Positions 1 through 9,098 of a stretch of DNA of 64,000 nt are shown piece after piece (the first letter of the stretch is position 1; every line of letters starts with the position of its first letter). The notes beneath the pieces are model-generated. The model saw only the letters and a list, made by a program, of their open reading frames with translations, was not told the DNA's origin and searched no databases. The position numbers and the translations under genes are program-made. This DNA is from Bacillota bacterium. Its GTDB lineage: Bacteria; Bacillota; Clostridia; Acetivibrionales; DTU013. The stretch spans positions 1 to 64,000 of the forward strand of contig JAEYRB010000041.1 in assembly GCA_023409735.1 (NCBI GenBank), read 5' to 3'.

Positions 1-1255
1 TTTCTTCGGCAATGTACTCAGGCAGTTCCTCCATTCCATCAAACCAGCCTGTCTCAGGAATAAATATTCCCTTGCTTCCCCACTGCTGCTCAGCAGCACG
101 CGCATATGATTCATAGTTGTTCGAAAGCTGGGTAAACATTGGCTCCATCAGTTCAAAATGTCCTGTGGACGGAAGTGCATTATAGTAACAGCCGATATTG
201 TGGTACCACTGCATGGCTCCCCATGTGTGGAAGTCTCCGCCCGAATACCACAGAAGTCCCCCATACCTTGGCATATACTCTCCGCGAGATACACACGCCA
301 TTACATACATGAAGTAATTGCAATTCTCAGAGATATAATCTGCGTCACCATCTTCACTGTGCATTCTGACGTAGGAACCGTTGTTCCAGAATCCGTTCCA
401 CCAATTCCTGTTGCGCTCCAGCATATGGTCAAAGCCATCTAATGCGGCATTTCTTATAGTGTCACAGGTATCCTTTTCAATATTATTGTTTTTATCAAAG
501 CTTGCTGCACTTGAGATCAATATCACGAAGGTGCCATTTCCGGGCTCTGCAGTAATGGTATATTCCATCTCGTTAGCGCGTTTGATCTTGCTCCTGCGCC
601 CTGCAACCGAAACTGCGACAGCAGATTTACAATAGAAATTTCTTTCCATAAATTCCTGTGTCAATAAAGTGCAATCCTCCCGCACAGACAGTTTGGAAAC
701 TGCCTTGTGTTCCAGTGTCCGTACTATAGAAATAGCATCATCACTCAGGCTACCCGGATATTGATAGGGTCTTTTACCCTTGTCGTATTGTGAAGCAAAG
801 CGTAGTACTCTAAGCGTCACACGGACAGGCTCAGGGCATTTACGGTTATCTGTCACCTCAACTGCCAGTACATCTCTGTCACTGCTGATAAACGCTCGGA
901 TATCCATCTCCTTACCATGTAAACTGGCGAAGCCATCATATATATTCAAATGCTGTTTTGTTTCACTCTCAGTAAATACATCCTCTCCAAAATCCGCAAG
1001 GTCTATGTCAACAAACCCACAGCCTGTTGCATAATCTGTATCTATTTCAGGGAAGCTGTTCGTTGCACACCCATTTGCGTGCACATCATCACGATTGATC
1101 TGGAATCTGATGGAGGTGTTTGTGCTCCAGAGCAAGCTTCCCATCCGTCCATTTCCCAACGGCAACCCTGACTCACGGCGTTCTGTTGGTCCCTTGTAAT
1201 GCAGGTCCGATTTTGATATTATTTCACGATAATCAACCTTATGATATGATGCCAT
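1..1255 (-). CDS. GH95/DUF5703-like glycoside hydrolase, N-terminal part (cut by left edge)
   Basis: The frame stays open from the ATG at 1255 to the window edge, giving 418 residues without the C-terminus. A GGGAGG ribosome site lies 8 to 9 bases upstream. The N-terminus has the LPLGNGRMGSLLW stretch (about residues 29-41) followed by a beta-rich region, as in the N-terminal beta-sandwich of GH95 and DUF5703 glycosidases. A Trp-rich helical part follows, including GGLLWYSGGDFHTWGAMQWY near residue 330, which fits an (alpha/alpha)6 catalytic barrel. No signal peptide is seen, so it probably acts in the cytoplasm on an imported oligosaccharide. It follows the binding protein and permeases of a carbohydrate ABC importer on the same strand, which supports that job. 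Family choice between GH95 and DUF5703 is uncertain, and the catalytic residues lie beyond the edge. Confidence 0.7.
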   Translation of the reverse strand, partial: MASYHKVDYREIISKSDLHYKGPTERRESGLPLGNGRMGSLLWSTNTSIRFQINRDDVHANGCATNSFPEIDTDYATGCGFVDIDLADFGEDVFTESETKQHLNIYDGFASLHGKEMDIRAFISSDRDVLAVEVTDNRKCPEPVRVTLRVLRFASQYDKGKRPYQYPGSLSDDAISIVRTLEHKAVSKLSVREDCTLLTQEFMERNFYCKSAVAVSVAGRRSKIKRANEMEYTITAEPGNGTFVILISSAASFDKNNNIEKDTCDTIRNAALDGFDHMLERNRNWWNGFWNNGSYVRMHSEDGDADYISENCNYFMYVMACVSRGEYMPRYGGLLWYSGGDFHTWGAMQWYHNIGCYYNALPSTGHFELMEPMFTQLSNNYESYARAAEQQWGSKGIFIPETGWFDGMEELPEYIAEE

Positions 1256-1770
1256 TTATAATCCTCCCATTCTCATCCTTATAAATCTTCTGTTATTCAC
1301 AATTAATATAGAGTCTGCAAGTTTTTAGTTCCTGCTTAAGTCCGGGAAAGCTCTTGTCGCCGGTCGCCATCAAATCTAAGCAGCTTAACTCTAAGCAAAA
1401 TATCTGACTATCAACTGCACCTTGTTTAGTACATATATTTTTTACTACATTATCTGCTGCTGAATAATTTTAAATGAACACTCATACGAAATATTGCTAT
1501 GATAGAGCAGGCGGCGGAAAAATAATTTGTCCGCCGTCTACTCTTAATACTGTATGCACTATTGGTTAGCACACACTTATATATTCTCAATATTTCGCTA
1601 TAACCATTCGACAAGCCGATTGTTTAGTAAGCTTTGCGTCAAACTAAGGCCTATCCTTATATTTTTTTCTCGGTTTTCGAAGAACATCCAAGCTGCATAG
1701 GAAGCAGTAAATGATGTCTGTCATAAGCCCATATGCTTGTCTGAATATTACAGCTTAAAGTTTTGTATTA
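1256..1770. other. Intergenic region with one GC-rich stem-loop
   Basis: A 515-base gap between the binding-protein gene and the glycosidase gene. It is AT-rich, with no convincing ORF. The only clear structure is an inverted repeat with arms at 1509-1518 and 1530-1539 (AGGCGGCGGA against TCCGCCGTCT, one mismatch). No T-run follows on either strand, so it is more likely an mRNA-stabilising or processing hairpin downstream of the binding-protein gene than a strong terminator. Confidence 0.5.
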
Positions 1771-3369
1771 CTATTTAAGCTTTGCCATATTAGCGTTTAA
1801 TTCGCTGTTAATAGTATCTACACCGATGGTCTTAGTCTGCTTGATCAGGTTATCAAAGTTAGTTTTGAACTCTCCATCACTTGCGGACAGGATACATTTA
1901 ACTTCCTCAGTCTGCCTCATGTTTTCCAGCTTTGTAAGTATCGTATTTGCATCTGTATCAGCCGCCGGTAATGATAGGTTCAGCTCAGGCTGGATCTCAA
2001 CAAGCTCTCTGACCTTTGCATTATAAGCCTTGACCTCTTCAGTATCATGCAGAGCACGTCCTTCAGCTTCAACTGTAGGTGTTATACCAAAGAAGAATGC
2101 AGGGTTATATTTGCTATAGAAGACATCCTGATCCAGTGAAGCGGATACCCAGTCATCATTGAATTTTGGCAGTCCGTCATCGCCCATAGTCCACTCGATT
2201 CCTTCACGACCCCACTGGCTTAGGCGTTGTCCTTCCAAGGTATACAGGAATTGAAGCATCTTCATCATAGCTTCAGGGTTCTTGTTCTTTCTGGTGATGA
2301 ATGTACCGCACCAGCCTGTACCGGAAGAAATAAGTCGTACGTTATCTCCACCAAGCTTCGGGTTTACAGCTGCCCATTTAGTATTAGGATCAGCTGCCTG
2401 TCCCATGTTAGTCAATTTGACACTATTATTACCGCAGTGAGCATAGCTGAAGGCCTTACCAGATGTTACGAACGCCTCGCTCTCTGATGAATTTTTGAAA
2501 GCAAAGTTTTCAGCTGTGACGTAACCATTTTGATATAATTTATTCATATACTGAAGGTATGACTCATATTTAGGATGCTCCGTTATATATTTAAGCTCAC
2601 CGGCATCTGTCTTATAAAGAGGTAATCCGGTGGGGTAATACATCGGTACTCCTAACTGATTCTCAAAGAAAGTTGATTTCCAATCCGGATCAAGCACTAC
2701 AGGAACCATATCCGGGTACTTGGCCTTTACCTGTCCGTAGATATTCATCAAATCGTCCATATTATTAAGAGCAGGATTACCTAAAGCTTCCATTATATCC
2801 TGTCTGAGACATAAGCTCGCGAATGTAGGTGCACCCGCCTTGGCGTTGCGCCATTCTTCTGCACTTGCTACTTCGTTTGGAATATAATAGAATTTACCGT
2901 CACTAGATTTAGTTCTTGCTATCATGACCTGAGTCTCGCCGGGCTTCCAGTCCGGTGTATACTTAGCTATCAGATCATCATAATCATAGCAGTATTTCGC
3001 ATCCGATAATCTGTTAAGATCTACATCGGTATAAACCACGTCTGGAAGATCGTCTGAAGCAATCATTAAGCCGAGCTGCTTATTATCAGTAGCACGAGTA
3101 ACATTGAACCTTACACCTGTTTTTTCTTCCAGGGCCTCAGGAATAATACCCGTCCATTGATCCGTCCAATACCAAGTCAAGTTAATGAACAATGATAGCT
3201 CTGTTGGTTCAGTCTTAGCCGGTTCTGCAGTCGTAGTTGACGCCGTGCCTTCTGCTGTTGTGCTTGGTTGTTGTGAAGGCTGCTTTGATGTACATGAAGT
3301 TAGCATAGCAACAACTAAGAGGCTTACCACCATAATACTAAGTACCTTAGTGATTTTTGAATTCTTCAT
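1771..3369 (-). CDS. Carbohydrate ABC transporter solute-binding lipoprotein (family 1, LplA/YtcQ-like)
   Basis: This 532-residue exported lipoprotein delivers an oligosaccharide to the permeases encoded upstream. The signal peptide is a Lys-rich start, a hydrophobic stretch of about 15 residues and the lipobox LTSC with Cys26, followed by a Ser/Thr/Pro-rich linker. The remainder has the length and Trp/Tyr-rich composition of large family-1 binding proteins such as LplA and YtcQ. An ATG five codons upstream overlaps the GAGGAGG ribosome site at 3375-3382, so the start used here, MKNSKITK, is the likely one. It lies 120 bases after the second permease and ahead of a glycosidase, on the same strand. 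No ATPase is encoded nearby; this importer class commonly shares an MsmX-type ATPase encoded elsewhere. The substrate cannot be read from the sequence. Confidence 0.85.
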   Translation of the reverse strand: MKNSKITKVLSIMVVSLLVVAMLTSCTSKQPSQQPSTTAEGTASTTTAEPAKTEPTELSLFINLTWYWTDQWTGIIPEALEEKTGVRFNVTRATDNKQLGLMIASDDLPDVVYTDVDLNRLSDAKYCYDYDDLIAKYTPDWKPGETQVMIARTKSSDGKFYYIPNEVASAEEWRNAKAGAPTFASLCLRQDIMEALGNPALNNMDDLMNIYGQVKAKYPDMVPVVLDPDWKSTFFENQLGVPMYYPTGLPLYKTDAGELKYITEHPKYESYLQYMNKLYQNGYVTAENFAFKNSSESEAFVTSGKAFSYAHCGNNSVKLTNMGQAADPNTKWAAVNPKLGGDNVRLISSGTGWCGTFITRKNKNPEAMMKMLQFLYTLEGQRLSQWGREGIEWTMGDDGLPKFNDDWVSASLDQDVFYSKYNPAFFFGITPTVEAEGRALHDTEEVKAYNAKVRELVEIQPELNLSLPAADTDANTILTKLENMRQTEEVKCILSASDGEFKTNFDNLIKQTKTIGVDTINSELNANMAKLK

Positions 3370-3489
3370 ATTCTTCCTCCTCATATTATTAATTTTCCGA
3401 AAGCTCCACGCTTTCGATATTTATGTTTGAAAGCTTGATTGAATTTTTCAAGCCTCTAACATACATATTTTTGTATAAATTCCTTACTA

Positions 3490-4407
3490 TTATCCCTTAA
3501 CTGCTCCGATCATGATTCCTTTGACGAAATAACGCTGCAGGAATGGGTATACGCACATAATTGGCGCAACTGCGATAATCATTGCAGTCATCTGTATTGA
3601 CAGCGATGTGGTAGTAGTTGCCTTCTGACTGGCGGCCATTCCTGTGACGCTACCGCTGGTCTGGCTCTTATTAATTACTGATACCAGAACATAGCCGAGA
3701 GTCCGAAGATTCTTTTTAGTTGGAACAAAGAACGCCGAGTCAAACCATGAATTCCAATGACCAACCCCTACAAATAAAGCCATTGTAGCAAGAAGCGGCA
3801 TTGAAACCGGAATGACCATACTGATGAATATCCTGATTTCGTTCGCACCGTCTAATAAGCAGGATTCTCTAAGCTCCTTAGGTATATCCTGGAAGAATGA
3901 TATAGCTACCAGCACAAAGAAAAGATTCAACATTCCCGGGAATATATAAACCCAAAAATTATTAATAAGACCAATTTGCTTCAGTACTACATAATAAGGT
4001 ATTAGTCCGGCAGGAAAATACATACTGATAATGATCAATAGCATGTAAAACTTACGGTGGAGGAGCTCCTTGAACGAAAGTCCATATGCAACAATACACG
4101 TCAGCAATATGGTCAATACTGTCCCAATGATGGTACGGACAGCAGTAACCATTATCGCACTTAACCATTGTGGGTCTTTCAGAAATGTTGCATAGTTTTC
4201 CAGTGTAAAAGCCCTCGGAAGGAAGTAAATTCCCCCGCGCTGTGCGTCCAGCCCTTCGTTAAATGACATAATAAGTATAAAGTAAAAAGGATAGAATGTG
4301 ACTACTAGTGCCAAGAAAAGCAGGGTATAATTTATTGCATCGAGTATGATATCTTCAAGCGTACGGTTTCTTCGCCAAATTTTCTTCTTCTTAATAATTG
4401 CTGACAT
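3490..4407 (-). CDS. Carbohydrate ABC transporter permease (MalG/LplC/YtcP type)
   Basis: Inner-membrane half of a sugar importer, 305 residues with about six membrane segments. The first is near residues 27-48, after a basic N-terminus. The cytoplasmic EAA-type loop that docks the ATPase is at about residues 176-200 (ELRESCLLDGANE then the IRIF helix). The C-terminus ends in KGIMIGAVKG, the usual tail of MalG/LplC-like permeases. A GGAGGG ribosome site precedes the ATG. It starts 17 bases after the other permease gene, so the two are co-transcribed. Length is normal for the family. Confidence 0.9.
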   Translation of the reverse strand: MSAIIKKKKIWRRNRTLEDIILDAINYTLLFLALVVTFYPFYFILIMSFNEGLDAQRGGIYFLPRAFTLENYATFLKDPQWLSAIMVTAVRTIIGTVLTILLTCIVAYGLSFKELLHRKFYMLLIIISMYFPAGLIPYYVVLKQIGLINNFWVYIFPGMLNLFFVLVAISFFQDIPKELRESCLLDGANEIRIFISMVIPVSMPLLATMALFVGVGHWNSWFDSAFFVPTKKNLRTLGYVLVSVINKSQTSGSVTGMAASQKATTTTSLSIQMTAMIIAVAPIMCVYPFLQRYFVKGIMIGAVKG

Positions 4408-4424
4408 TTTTTATTCCCTCCATT

Positions 4425-5405
4425 TCAGAACAAAGAATTTCCGGAGACTTTTTTGGAAGCATAATTACTGGTAAGTACCAATATTAGTGAAATAAAGGAC
4501 TGAATCAGACCAACGGCTGTGGCATATGCATACCTGCCCTCCGAGAGCCCTACTCTAAATACATAGGTCTGAATGATCTCTGAGCGTGAAATGTTGGCCG
4601 GGTTTCCCAGCAGGAAGCTTTGTTCAAAGCTCGACCCTCCGAGCCCGCCCCCAAGCAAGTTACCAAGCGCCAATATCAGAACAACTGTTACTGTACTTTT
4701 GATGCTGGGTAAAGTAATATACCATATTCTCTTTAGCCTTGATGCGCCATCTACTTCTGCTGCCTCATACATCTGCGGATCGATTCCTGAAATGGCTGCC
4801 AAGAAGATAATTGCCCACCAGCCCGTCTCCTTCCAAATAGATGTAAGGACCGCAAGCCCCCAAAAATAGCTCGGACTAGTGAGGAATGGGAGTGGCTTTG
4901 AAGCAATGCCTGTTTTTACGAGAAGCACATTGATTATTCCATTGTTATCAGCCGAAAGGAAGATGAGTGCAAATCCCGAAACAATAACCCATGAGATAAA
5001 ATTAGGAAGATAGCTGATCGTCTGAACAGTTCGTTTAAAAGGAACTGACCGCACTTCGTTTAGCATAATAGCTAGAATAATAGGTGCAGGAAAGGAAAAA
5101 ATCAGCTTTAGAACACTGATGCCTACAGTATTGGTCACAATGGTCTTAAAATTATACTCGTGAAAAAATTCACTGAAATATTTAAAGCCAACGAACTTGG
5201 AAGTAAATATTCCGATAATACCATCTGTAATTTTGTAGTCCTTAAAAGCCATTAATAACCCGAACATCGGAGCATAAGAAAATATTGCCAGAAACACAAT
5301 TCCTAATAGTACGAACACTTGCAAGGTCCATTGCTTACGAAACAGGTGCCGCCTTGTTTGGCCCCTAATTACAAACCGTTCACCGGTATGTGCCGCGTTT
5401 TTCAT
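4425..5405 (-). CDS. Carbohydrate ABC transporter permease (LplB/UgpA type)
   Basis: First gene of the importer operon: the MalF-like partner, 326 residues. It has a short basic cytoplasmic start, a first membrane segment near residues 27-50 and the EAA loop at about residues 213-233 (MYEAAEVDGASRLKRIW). Together with the next gene it forms the membrane channel for the sugar delivered by the lipoprotein at 1771-3369. ATGs at 5426 and 5420 flank or overlap a GAGGAG ribosome site, so MKNAAHTG is the better start. The promoter should lie in 5406-5660, but I could not pick one confidently. Confidence 0.9.
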   Translation of the reverse strand: MKNAAHTGERFVIRGQTRRHLFRKQWTLQVFVLLGIVFLAIFSYAPMFGLLMAFKDYKITDGIIGIFTSKFVGFKYFSEFFHEYNFKTIVTNTVGISVLKLIFSFPAPIILAIMLNEVRSVPFKRTVQTISYLPNFISWVIVSGFALIFLSADNNGIINVLLVKTGIASKPLPFLTSPSYFWGLAVLTSIWKETGWWAIIFLAAISGIDPQMYEAAEVDGASRLKRIWYITLPSIKSTVTVVLILALGNLLGGGLGGSSFEQSFLLGNPANISRSEIIQTYVFRVGLSEGRYAYATAVGLIQSFISLILVLTSNYASKKVSGNSLF

Positions 5406-5661
5406 CGCAATTCTCCTCATATTCATATTGACAGTACTGTGTATATTAGATTTTTATCAACTTTTCATTTATATTGTATTGCTTTTATTCATGTATTACA
5501 TTGTCTATATTCTATTTCTTAATGTCCAAATGTAATGGTTTTTTGATTAAAGCATAGCGTCAACATAGCTTATGGACAACAGATACACTTACCTTCTGCT
5601 GTATACTTACACTACAGGGGATTAGGTGCTTATAACCGTTAGATTCTGCACCCGCCGGGCG
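5406..5661. other. Leader region of the sugar-importer operon
   Basis: AT-rich non-coding stretch upstream of the first permease gene. It contains no ORF with a ribosome site and must hold the operon promoter. I see no clean -35/-10 pair or operator palindrome. Confidence 0.4.
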
Positions 5662-5714
5662 CGCACAAAAAAGCAGCGTTGCTGTCTCTCGATGACACCA
5701 ACACTGCTTTAAAA
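5662..5714 (-). terminator. Intrinsic terminator after the EFR1 gene
   Basis: Arms at 5670-5681 (AAAGCAGCGTTG) and 5699-5710 (CAACACTGCTTT) pair along their length with one mismatch, and inner TGTC/GACA bases extend the stem. On the minus strand a run of six T follows. It lies about 65 bases past the stop codon of the EFR1 gene. Confidence 0.85.
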
Positions 5715-5779
5715 ACTTAGTGGCTAACTTCTAATTTGCTATGAGCTCTTATCTACAGTAAGCCTTAAGCATTATGTCT

Positions 5780-6661
5780 TTAACTGTTTAAATAATCTGC
5801 GACGCCCTTCCACAGGGTGCTCTGCTTCTTGCTGATTTCTACTTGATCTGTATACTGAGCTGCAGCTTCTTTCATCTTTTTTATATCAAAACCATCCTTC
5901 AAAATTGCAAATTTCAAAATCCCCGGTGATAAAGAATTGCATGGACATGAATATATACATTTCAGGCACCAGGTACAATTAAACCCAAACCTCGGAGCAC
6001 CTTTTACCATTTTGATATTCTTATTCGGGCAATTATTAATACACAAGTTACATTTAGTGCAGCTGGAATTTGCATGAATCGAAGCGCCAAAAAATCTTGC
6101 GCCGATATGCTCAGCCCTTCCAATGGATGAAAAGAACCTATCCTTTAATATAGGCTTAGTGATTCTTTTCTGTCCTGAAATAATATTTGCGATTATGTGG
6201 CTTACCTTTTCAGGTAATATATTCAGTAATCCGTAATTTATCGTTTGCTCAGCCTGAGTCGCAAAGTTTGAGGGCATCATAATCATATCCTCATAAATTA
6301 CGCTGTAGCCCTTTTTAGCTAACAGCCGCTTGCTTTTTATACGGCATGCCGTGTTTGGCGAGACCTCTCCTCCGCCTGATACGGATATGATCACTGCTGA
6401 TGTTTCTTCAACTTCCGGCAGCTTACTTACCCATTTCTCCGCAAATGAGGCCAGGCGAAATGCATAGACAGGAGCAAAAATCATGATCAAATTACAATCC
6501 TTCATCGTTTCAGGCTCACATACTGCCATATTGACCTTAGTACAAGTAAAGCCTCGCAAGGTAAGCTGCTTTTCAAATAAGTCACATACCTCTTTAGTAC
6601 AGCCTGTTCCTGAAAAGAATGCTAAAGCAACTCTTTTTGTTATCTCATTTTCATTACTCAT
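5780..6661 (-). CDS. EFR1-family flavodoxin/ferredoxin protein
   Basis: Predicted cytoplasmic electron-transfer protein of 293 residues. The N-terminal half is flavodoxin-like: a hydrophobic strand, then an FMN-phosphate loop FFSGTGCTKE at about residues 15-24. The C-terminal part carries two [4Fe-4S] ferredoxin motifs: Cys 201, 204, 207, 211 (CTKCNLCINNCP) and Cys 229, 232, 235, 239 (CTWCLKCIYSCP). This arrangement is the EFR1 family, common in Clostridia. The partners and the reaction are unknown. The start MSNEN is preferred over an ATG 18 bases upstream because AGGATT lies about 8 bases before it. It is monocistronic, with its own terminator. Confidence 0.88.
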   Translation of the reverse strand: MSNENEITKRVALAFFSGTGCTKEVCDLFEKQLTLRGFTCTKVNMAVCEPETMKDCNLIMIFAPVYAFRLASFAEKWVSKLPEVEETSAVIISVSGGGEVSPNTACRIKSKRLLAKKGYSVIYEDMIMMPSNFATQAEQTINYGLLNILPEKVSHIIANIISGQKRITKPILKDRFFSSIGRAEHIGARFFGASIHANSSCTKCNLCINNCPNKNIKMVKGAPRFGFNCTWCLKCIYSCPCNSLSPGILKFAILKDGFDIKKMKEAAAQYTDQVEISKKQSTLWKGVADYLNS

Positions 6662-6825
6662 AATTTGTAATCCTATCATAGAGGAATCTTTTATTTATAT
6701 TACCATATGCTTATATGTAATAAAAGCAATTTATACCTTTGTAAGGAATATAAAAATAGTCGCGGTACATGCTTAGCCCAAACTGACATGGGGACATGTT
6801 TAGCCTATGCTTGGAGCTCATATAA

Positions 6826-6861
6826 AGAAAAAAGCTAAGCTGCGTTCATACAGCTTAGCCT
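6826..6861 (-). terminator. Intrinsic terminator after the SnoaL-like gene
   Basis: Perfect 9-bp arms GCTAAGCTG (6834-6842) and CAGCTTAGC (6851-6859) enclose an 8-base loop. On the minus strand six T follow. It lies about 25 bases past the stop codon of the gene at 6885-7874. Confidence 0.9.
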
Positions 6862-6884
6862 CTGTAAAGTTTTTTAATGCTTGA

Positions 6885-7874
6885 TCAAGTCTGAGGGTTG
6901 CGGCCTACACCTGCAGGGAATTCCTTAACAAGGTTTATACTCATGGCCTCTTCCTTAGATACAGGAGTTTTTGTCCAGTCAATAGTCTTCTCATAGCCTG
7001 CATAATCGCTTATGCGGATGGCACATAAACGGCCATTCTCTCCGCGCTCGTATGCAGATATGCCTGAAAGTGCTACACGTGAAAGCTCCTTCTGACCATC
7101 TTCTGAAACAATGTGTACCCATTCTATTATAGCGGTTACATTATCATCTGTTATTGTCTCATAGCGCATGCCAACACACCGTGGAATATATGAACTCATA
7201 TGTTGGAATATATCACGAAGCTCCTCGCGGCTGCACTTTTTGTAGCAAACATCCTTAATCGGTTCATATCCGCCGAATATGCAGCCATCTGCCACAACGC
7301 CCATCATTCTGTCCACATCAGTACCGGGTACATGATGAAGCGCCTCATAATACTCACGCATAGCACCTGAAAGAAGTGCCGGATCACCCATTTCAAGATG
7401 AGCCGGTGTAAACATAGGCCTACGGTATGCTGTAAGTCCCGGCACATAAGTAAAATGGCAATACAGGCGGACTTCATCCAGCTTATCTGCAGTACGCAGC
7501 TCCCCGACTATGAACATTGGTACCTCATTGATCTCACCATCTACAACAAAGTTAATAACCGCCTCTGTGATCGAACGGCCATTGGCCCTTGTCTGAACAA
7601 CAGGTTGTACGCTTGCGCTTTCTGCATTAAAGGTACGAAGCCAGCCTTCAGCAAATCCCCTTATATCTGCGATTCCTTCAAAACGCCCATATGGTGTGTC
7701 TACAACACATGGAGCATTTCCAAACAGCTTTTTTTCACAGAAATATCCGGCAGCTTCATCTATTCGGCCACTGCAAACTGCGTTCATAAATCTTAATTCC
7801 GGAGAATTTGCATTAATAACACGTCCCGGTTTTGTGTGCATCCTTGCCAATGAACACTCTTGCCTAATTTTCAT
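6885..7874 (-). CDS. Protein with two SnoaL-like (NTF2-fold) domains
   Basis: A 329-residue cytoplasmic protein. Both halves look like the small alpha+beta cone fold of SnoaL/NTF2 proteins. Each begins with a helix holding AAGYFCEKK-like or YYEALHHVPGTDVDRMM-like sequence and continues into strands rich in Arg, Tyr and Val that end near residues 150 and 310. Such proteins act as cyclases, isomerases or ligand-binding proteins, and the exact role cannot be deduced. There is no signal peptide. AAGGTG lies upstream of the ATG. The neighbour upstream is a permease remnant, so it may once have belonged to a sugar-transport operon. Confidence in the fold is moderate and in the function low. Confidence 0.6.
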   Translation of the reverse strand: MKIRQECSLARMHTKPGRVINANSPELRFMNAVCSGRIDEAAGYFCEKKLFGNAPCVVDTPYGRFEGIADIRGFAEGWLRTFNAESASVQPVVQTRANGRSITEAVINFVVDGEINEVPMFIVGELRTADKLDEVRLYCHFTYVPGLTAYRRPMFTPAHLEMGDPALLSGAMREYYEALHHVPGTDVDRMMGVVADGCIFGGYEPIKDVCYKKCSREELRDIFQHMSSYIPRCVGMRYETITDDNVTAIIEWVHIVSEDGQKELSRVALSGISAYERGENGRLCAIRISDYAGYEKTIDWTKTPVSKEEAMSINLVKEFPAGVGRNPQT

Positions 7875-7930
7875 AACATTGCACCTTTCTTATAAACTAT
7901 ATTATATATTCTGCCCAATCTAAAGATAAG

Positions 7931-8033
7931 TCAACCTTTTATCGCGCCTGTCATCATACCCTTGATTATTTGCTTTGAGAAACAAACATAAATAAGCAGA
8001 GCAGGTACAATTGATACAAACGTTGATGCCTCT
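7931..8033 (-). pseudogene. Remnant of a MalG-type ABC permease C-terminus
   Basis: The minus strand encodes about 33 residues, from ASTFVSIVPALLIYVCFSKQ to a tail KGMMTGAIKG and a TGA stop. This is the hallmark last membrane helix and tail of MalG-like sugar permeases; compare the tail KGIMIGAVKG of the intact permease ending at 3490. An in-frame TAA stands two codons before the match, and no start or ribosome site is present, so the rest of the gene is gone. It lies between the GntR gene and the SnoaL-like gene. Confidence 0.8.
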
Positions 8034-8112
8034 TAAAGCAAAATTGCTCCTATTCATAAATAAGCAACAGGAGTATCATCTTGCGCAACTACTTTAATTC
8101 ATTTCGCATTTT

Positions 8113-8811
8113 TCATTTCGTCTCTTCTATTTCTTTAATTCTTTTTATTGTACTATCAATATGTTCTTGCATAATTTCCATTGCTGCCTTTTTATCTTTT
8201 TCCTTTATAGCTTCAAGAATTTTTCGGTGATAGCGCAGACCGCCTTCAACACCTGCTTCTTTCACTATTTTTTCCATAGCCACCTGCAGTATATCATGTA
8301 TAATAGCATTAACCTTAACTATAACACTATTATGTGTGGCAAGTGATAAAGCAGCATGAAAGCTCAGGTCTTCCTTTGCAAATGCTTCGAAATTATCGCA
8401 TTCCTTTTCCATCCGCTTCAGTATTAATTCCATTGCTTCTATATCAGCTTCCTGAGCTCGTTCGGAAGCCAGCCCTGCGCTTTGTACTTCAATGATCGAT
8501 CTGAATTCCAGCACATCAAGGAGATCATTTCCCTGTATCATAAGTATTGGCAGCAGACTGCTGAAATAATCCTGCGGCAGCATCTCTGTAACAAATGTAC
8601 CTTCACCCTGCTTTACAAAAAGTACGCCCATTCCAACCAATCTGTGTATGGCTTCTCTTACTGATACTCGACTTACACCAAACATACCTGTAAGCTCCAG
8701 CTCCCCGGGAATTTTTGTACCTGGTGCCCATACACCTAAAAGGATCTGCGATTTTATCTGCTCAAGCACCTCGTCACTAATGCTTTTTTTAGAAATAGGC
8801 TTAATACTCAT
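8113..8811 (-). CDS. GntR-family regulator, FadR/FCD subgroup
   Basis: DNA-binding regulator of 232 residues. A winged helix-turn-helix covers about residues 8-75, including the recognition-helix pattern VSRVSVREAIHRL. An all-helical FCD ligand domain follows at about residues 90-220 with the expected Asp/His-rich metal or acid pocket (ARG-poor, with DLSFHAALS and RYHRKI). FCD regulators usually sense an organic acid or sugar acid. It stands downstream of the SDR/transketolase/reductase operon on the same strand and probably controls it. The ATG follows a GGAG site. Confidence 0.88.
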   Translation of the reverse strand: MSIKPISKKSISDEVLEQIKSQILLGVWAPGTKIPGELELTGMFGVSRVSVREAIHRLVGMGVLFVKQGEGTFVTEMLPQDYFSSLLPILMIQGNDLLDVLEFRSIIEVQSAGLASERAQEADIEAMELILKRMEKECDNFEAFAKEDLSFHAALSLATHNSVIVKVNAIIHDILQVAMEKIVKEAGVEGGLRYHRKILEAIKEKDKKAAMEIMQEHIDSTIKRIKEIEETK

Positions 8812-9098
8812 CTTATATCTCCACTGTTAAACTTAAACATTCATTCAGAGAAACTTCTATAGGATATATAATACCCGAAGTTATATTTCTGCACAAGCTG
8901 CAAAATGCGCTGTTCAAAGTAAAATTCAGTTCAAAATGCGTATGAAATATTACCAAAAACTTAACAATGTCCTTTGAGCATTAGCTTCGCAGAAATATAT
9001 CTTCGATTCTCTGTTTTATATATTTTGCGGTGTTCCTATCCCCATTACCTTTTGCTCAGAAGTAATTCAGGTCGTCGGCAGCAAAATATATTTTCCTG

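Noticed and set aside
6760..6812. Possible further copy of the dispersed GGGGAC repeat
   Set aside because: Only ACATGGGGACATGT is shared; flanks differ and the element cannot be told from chance.
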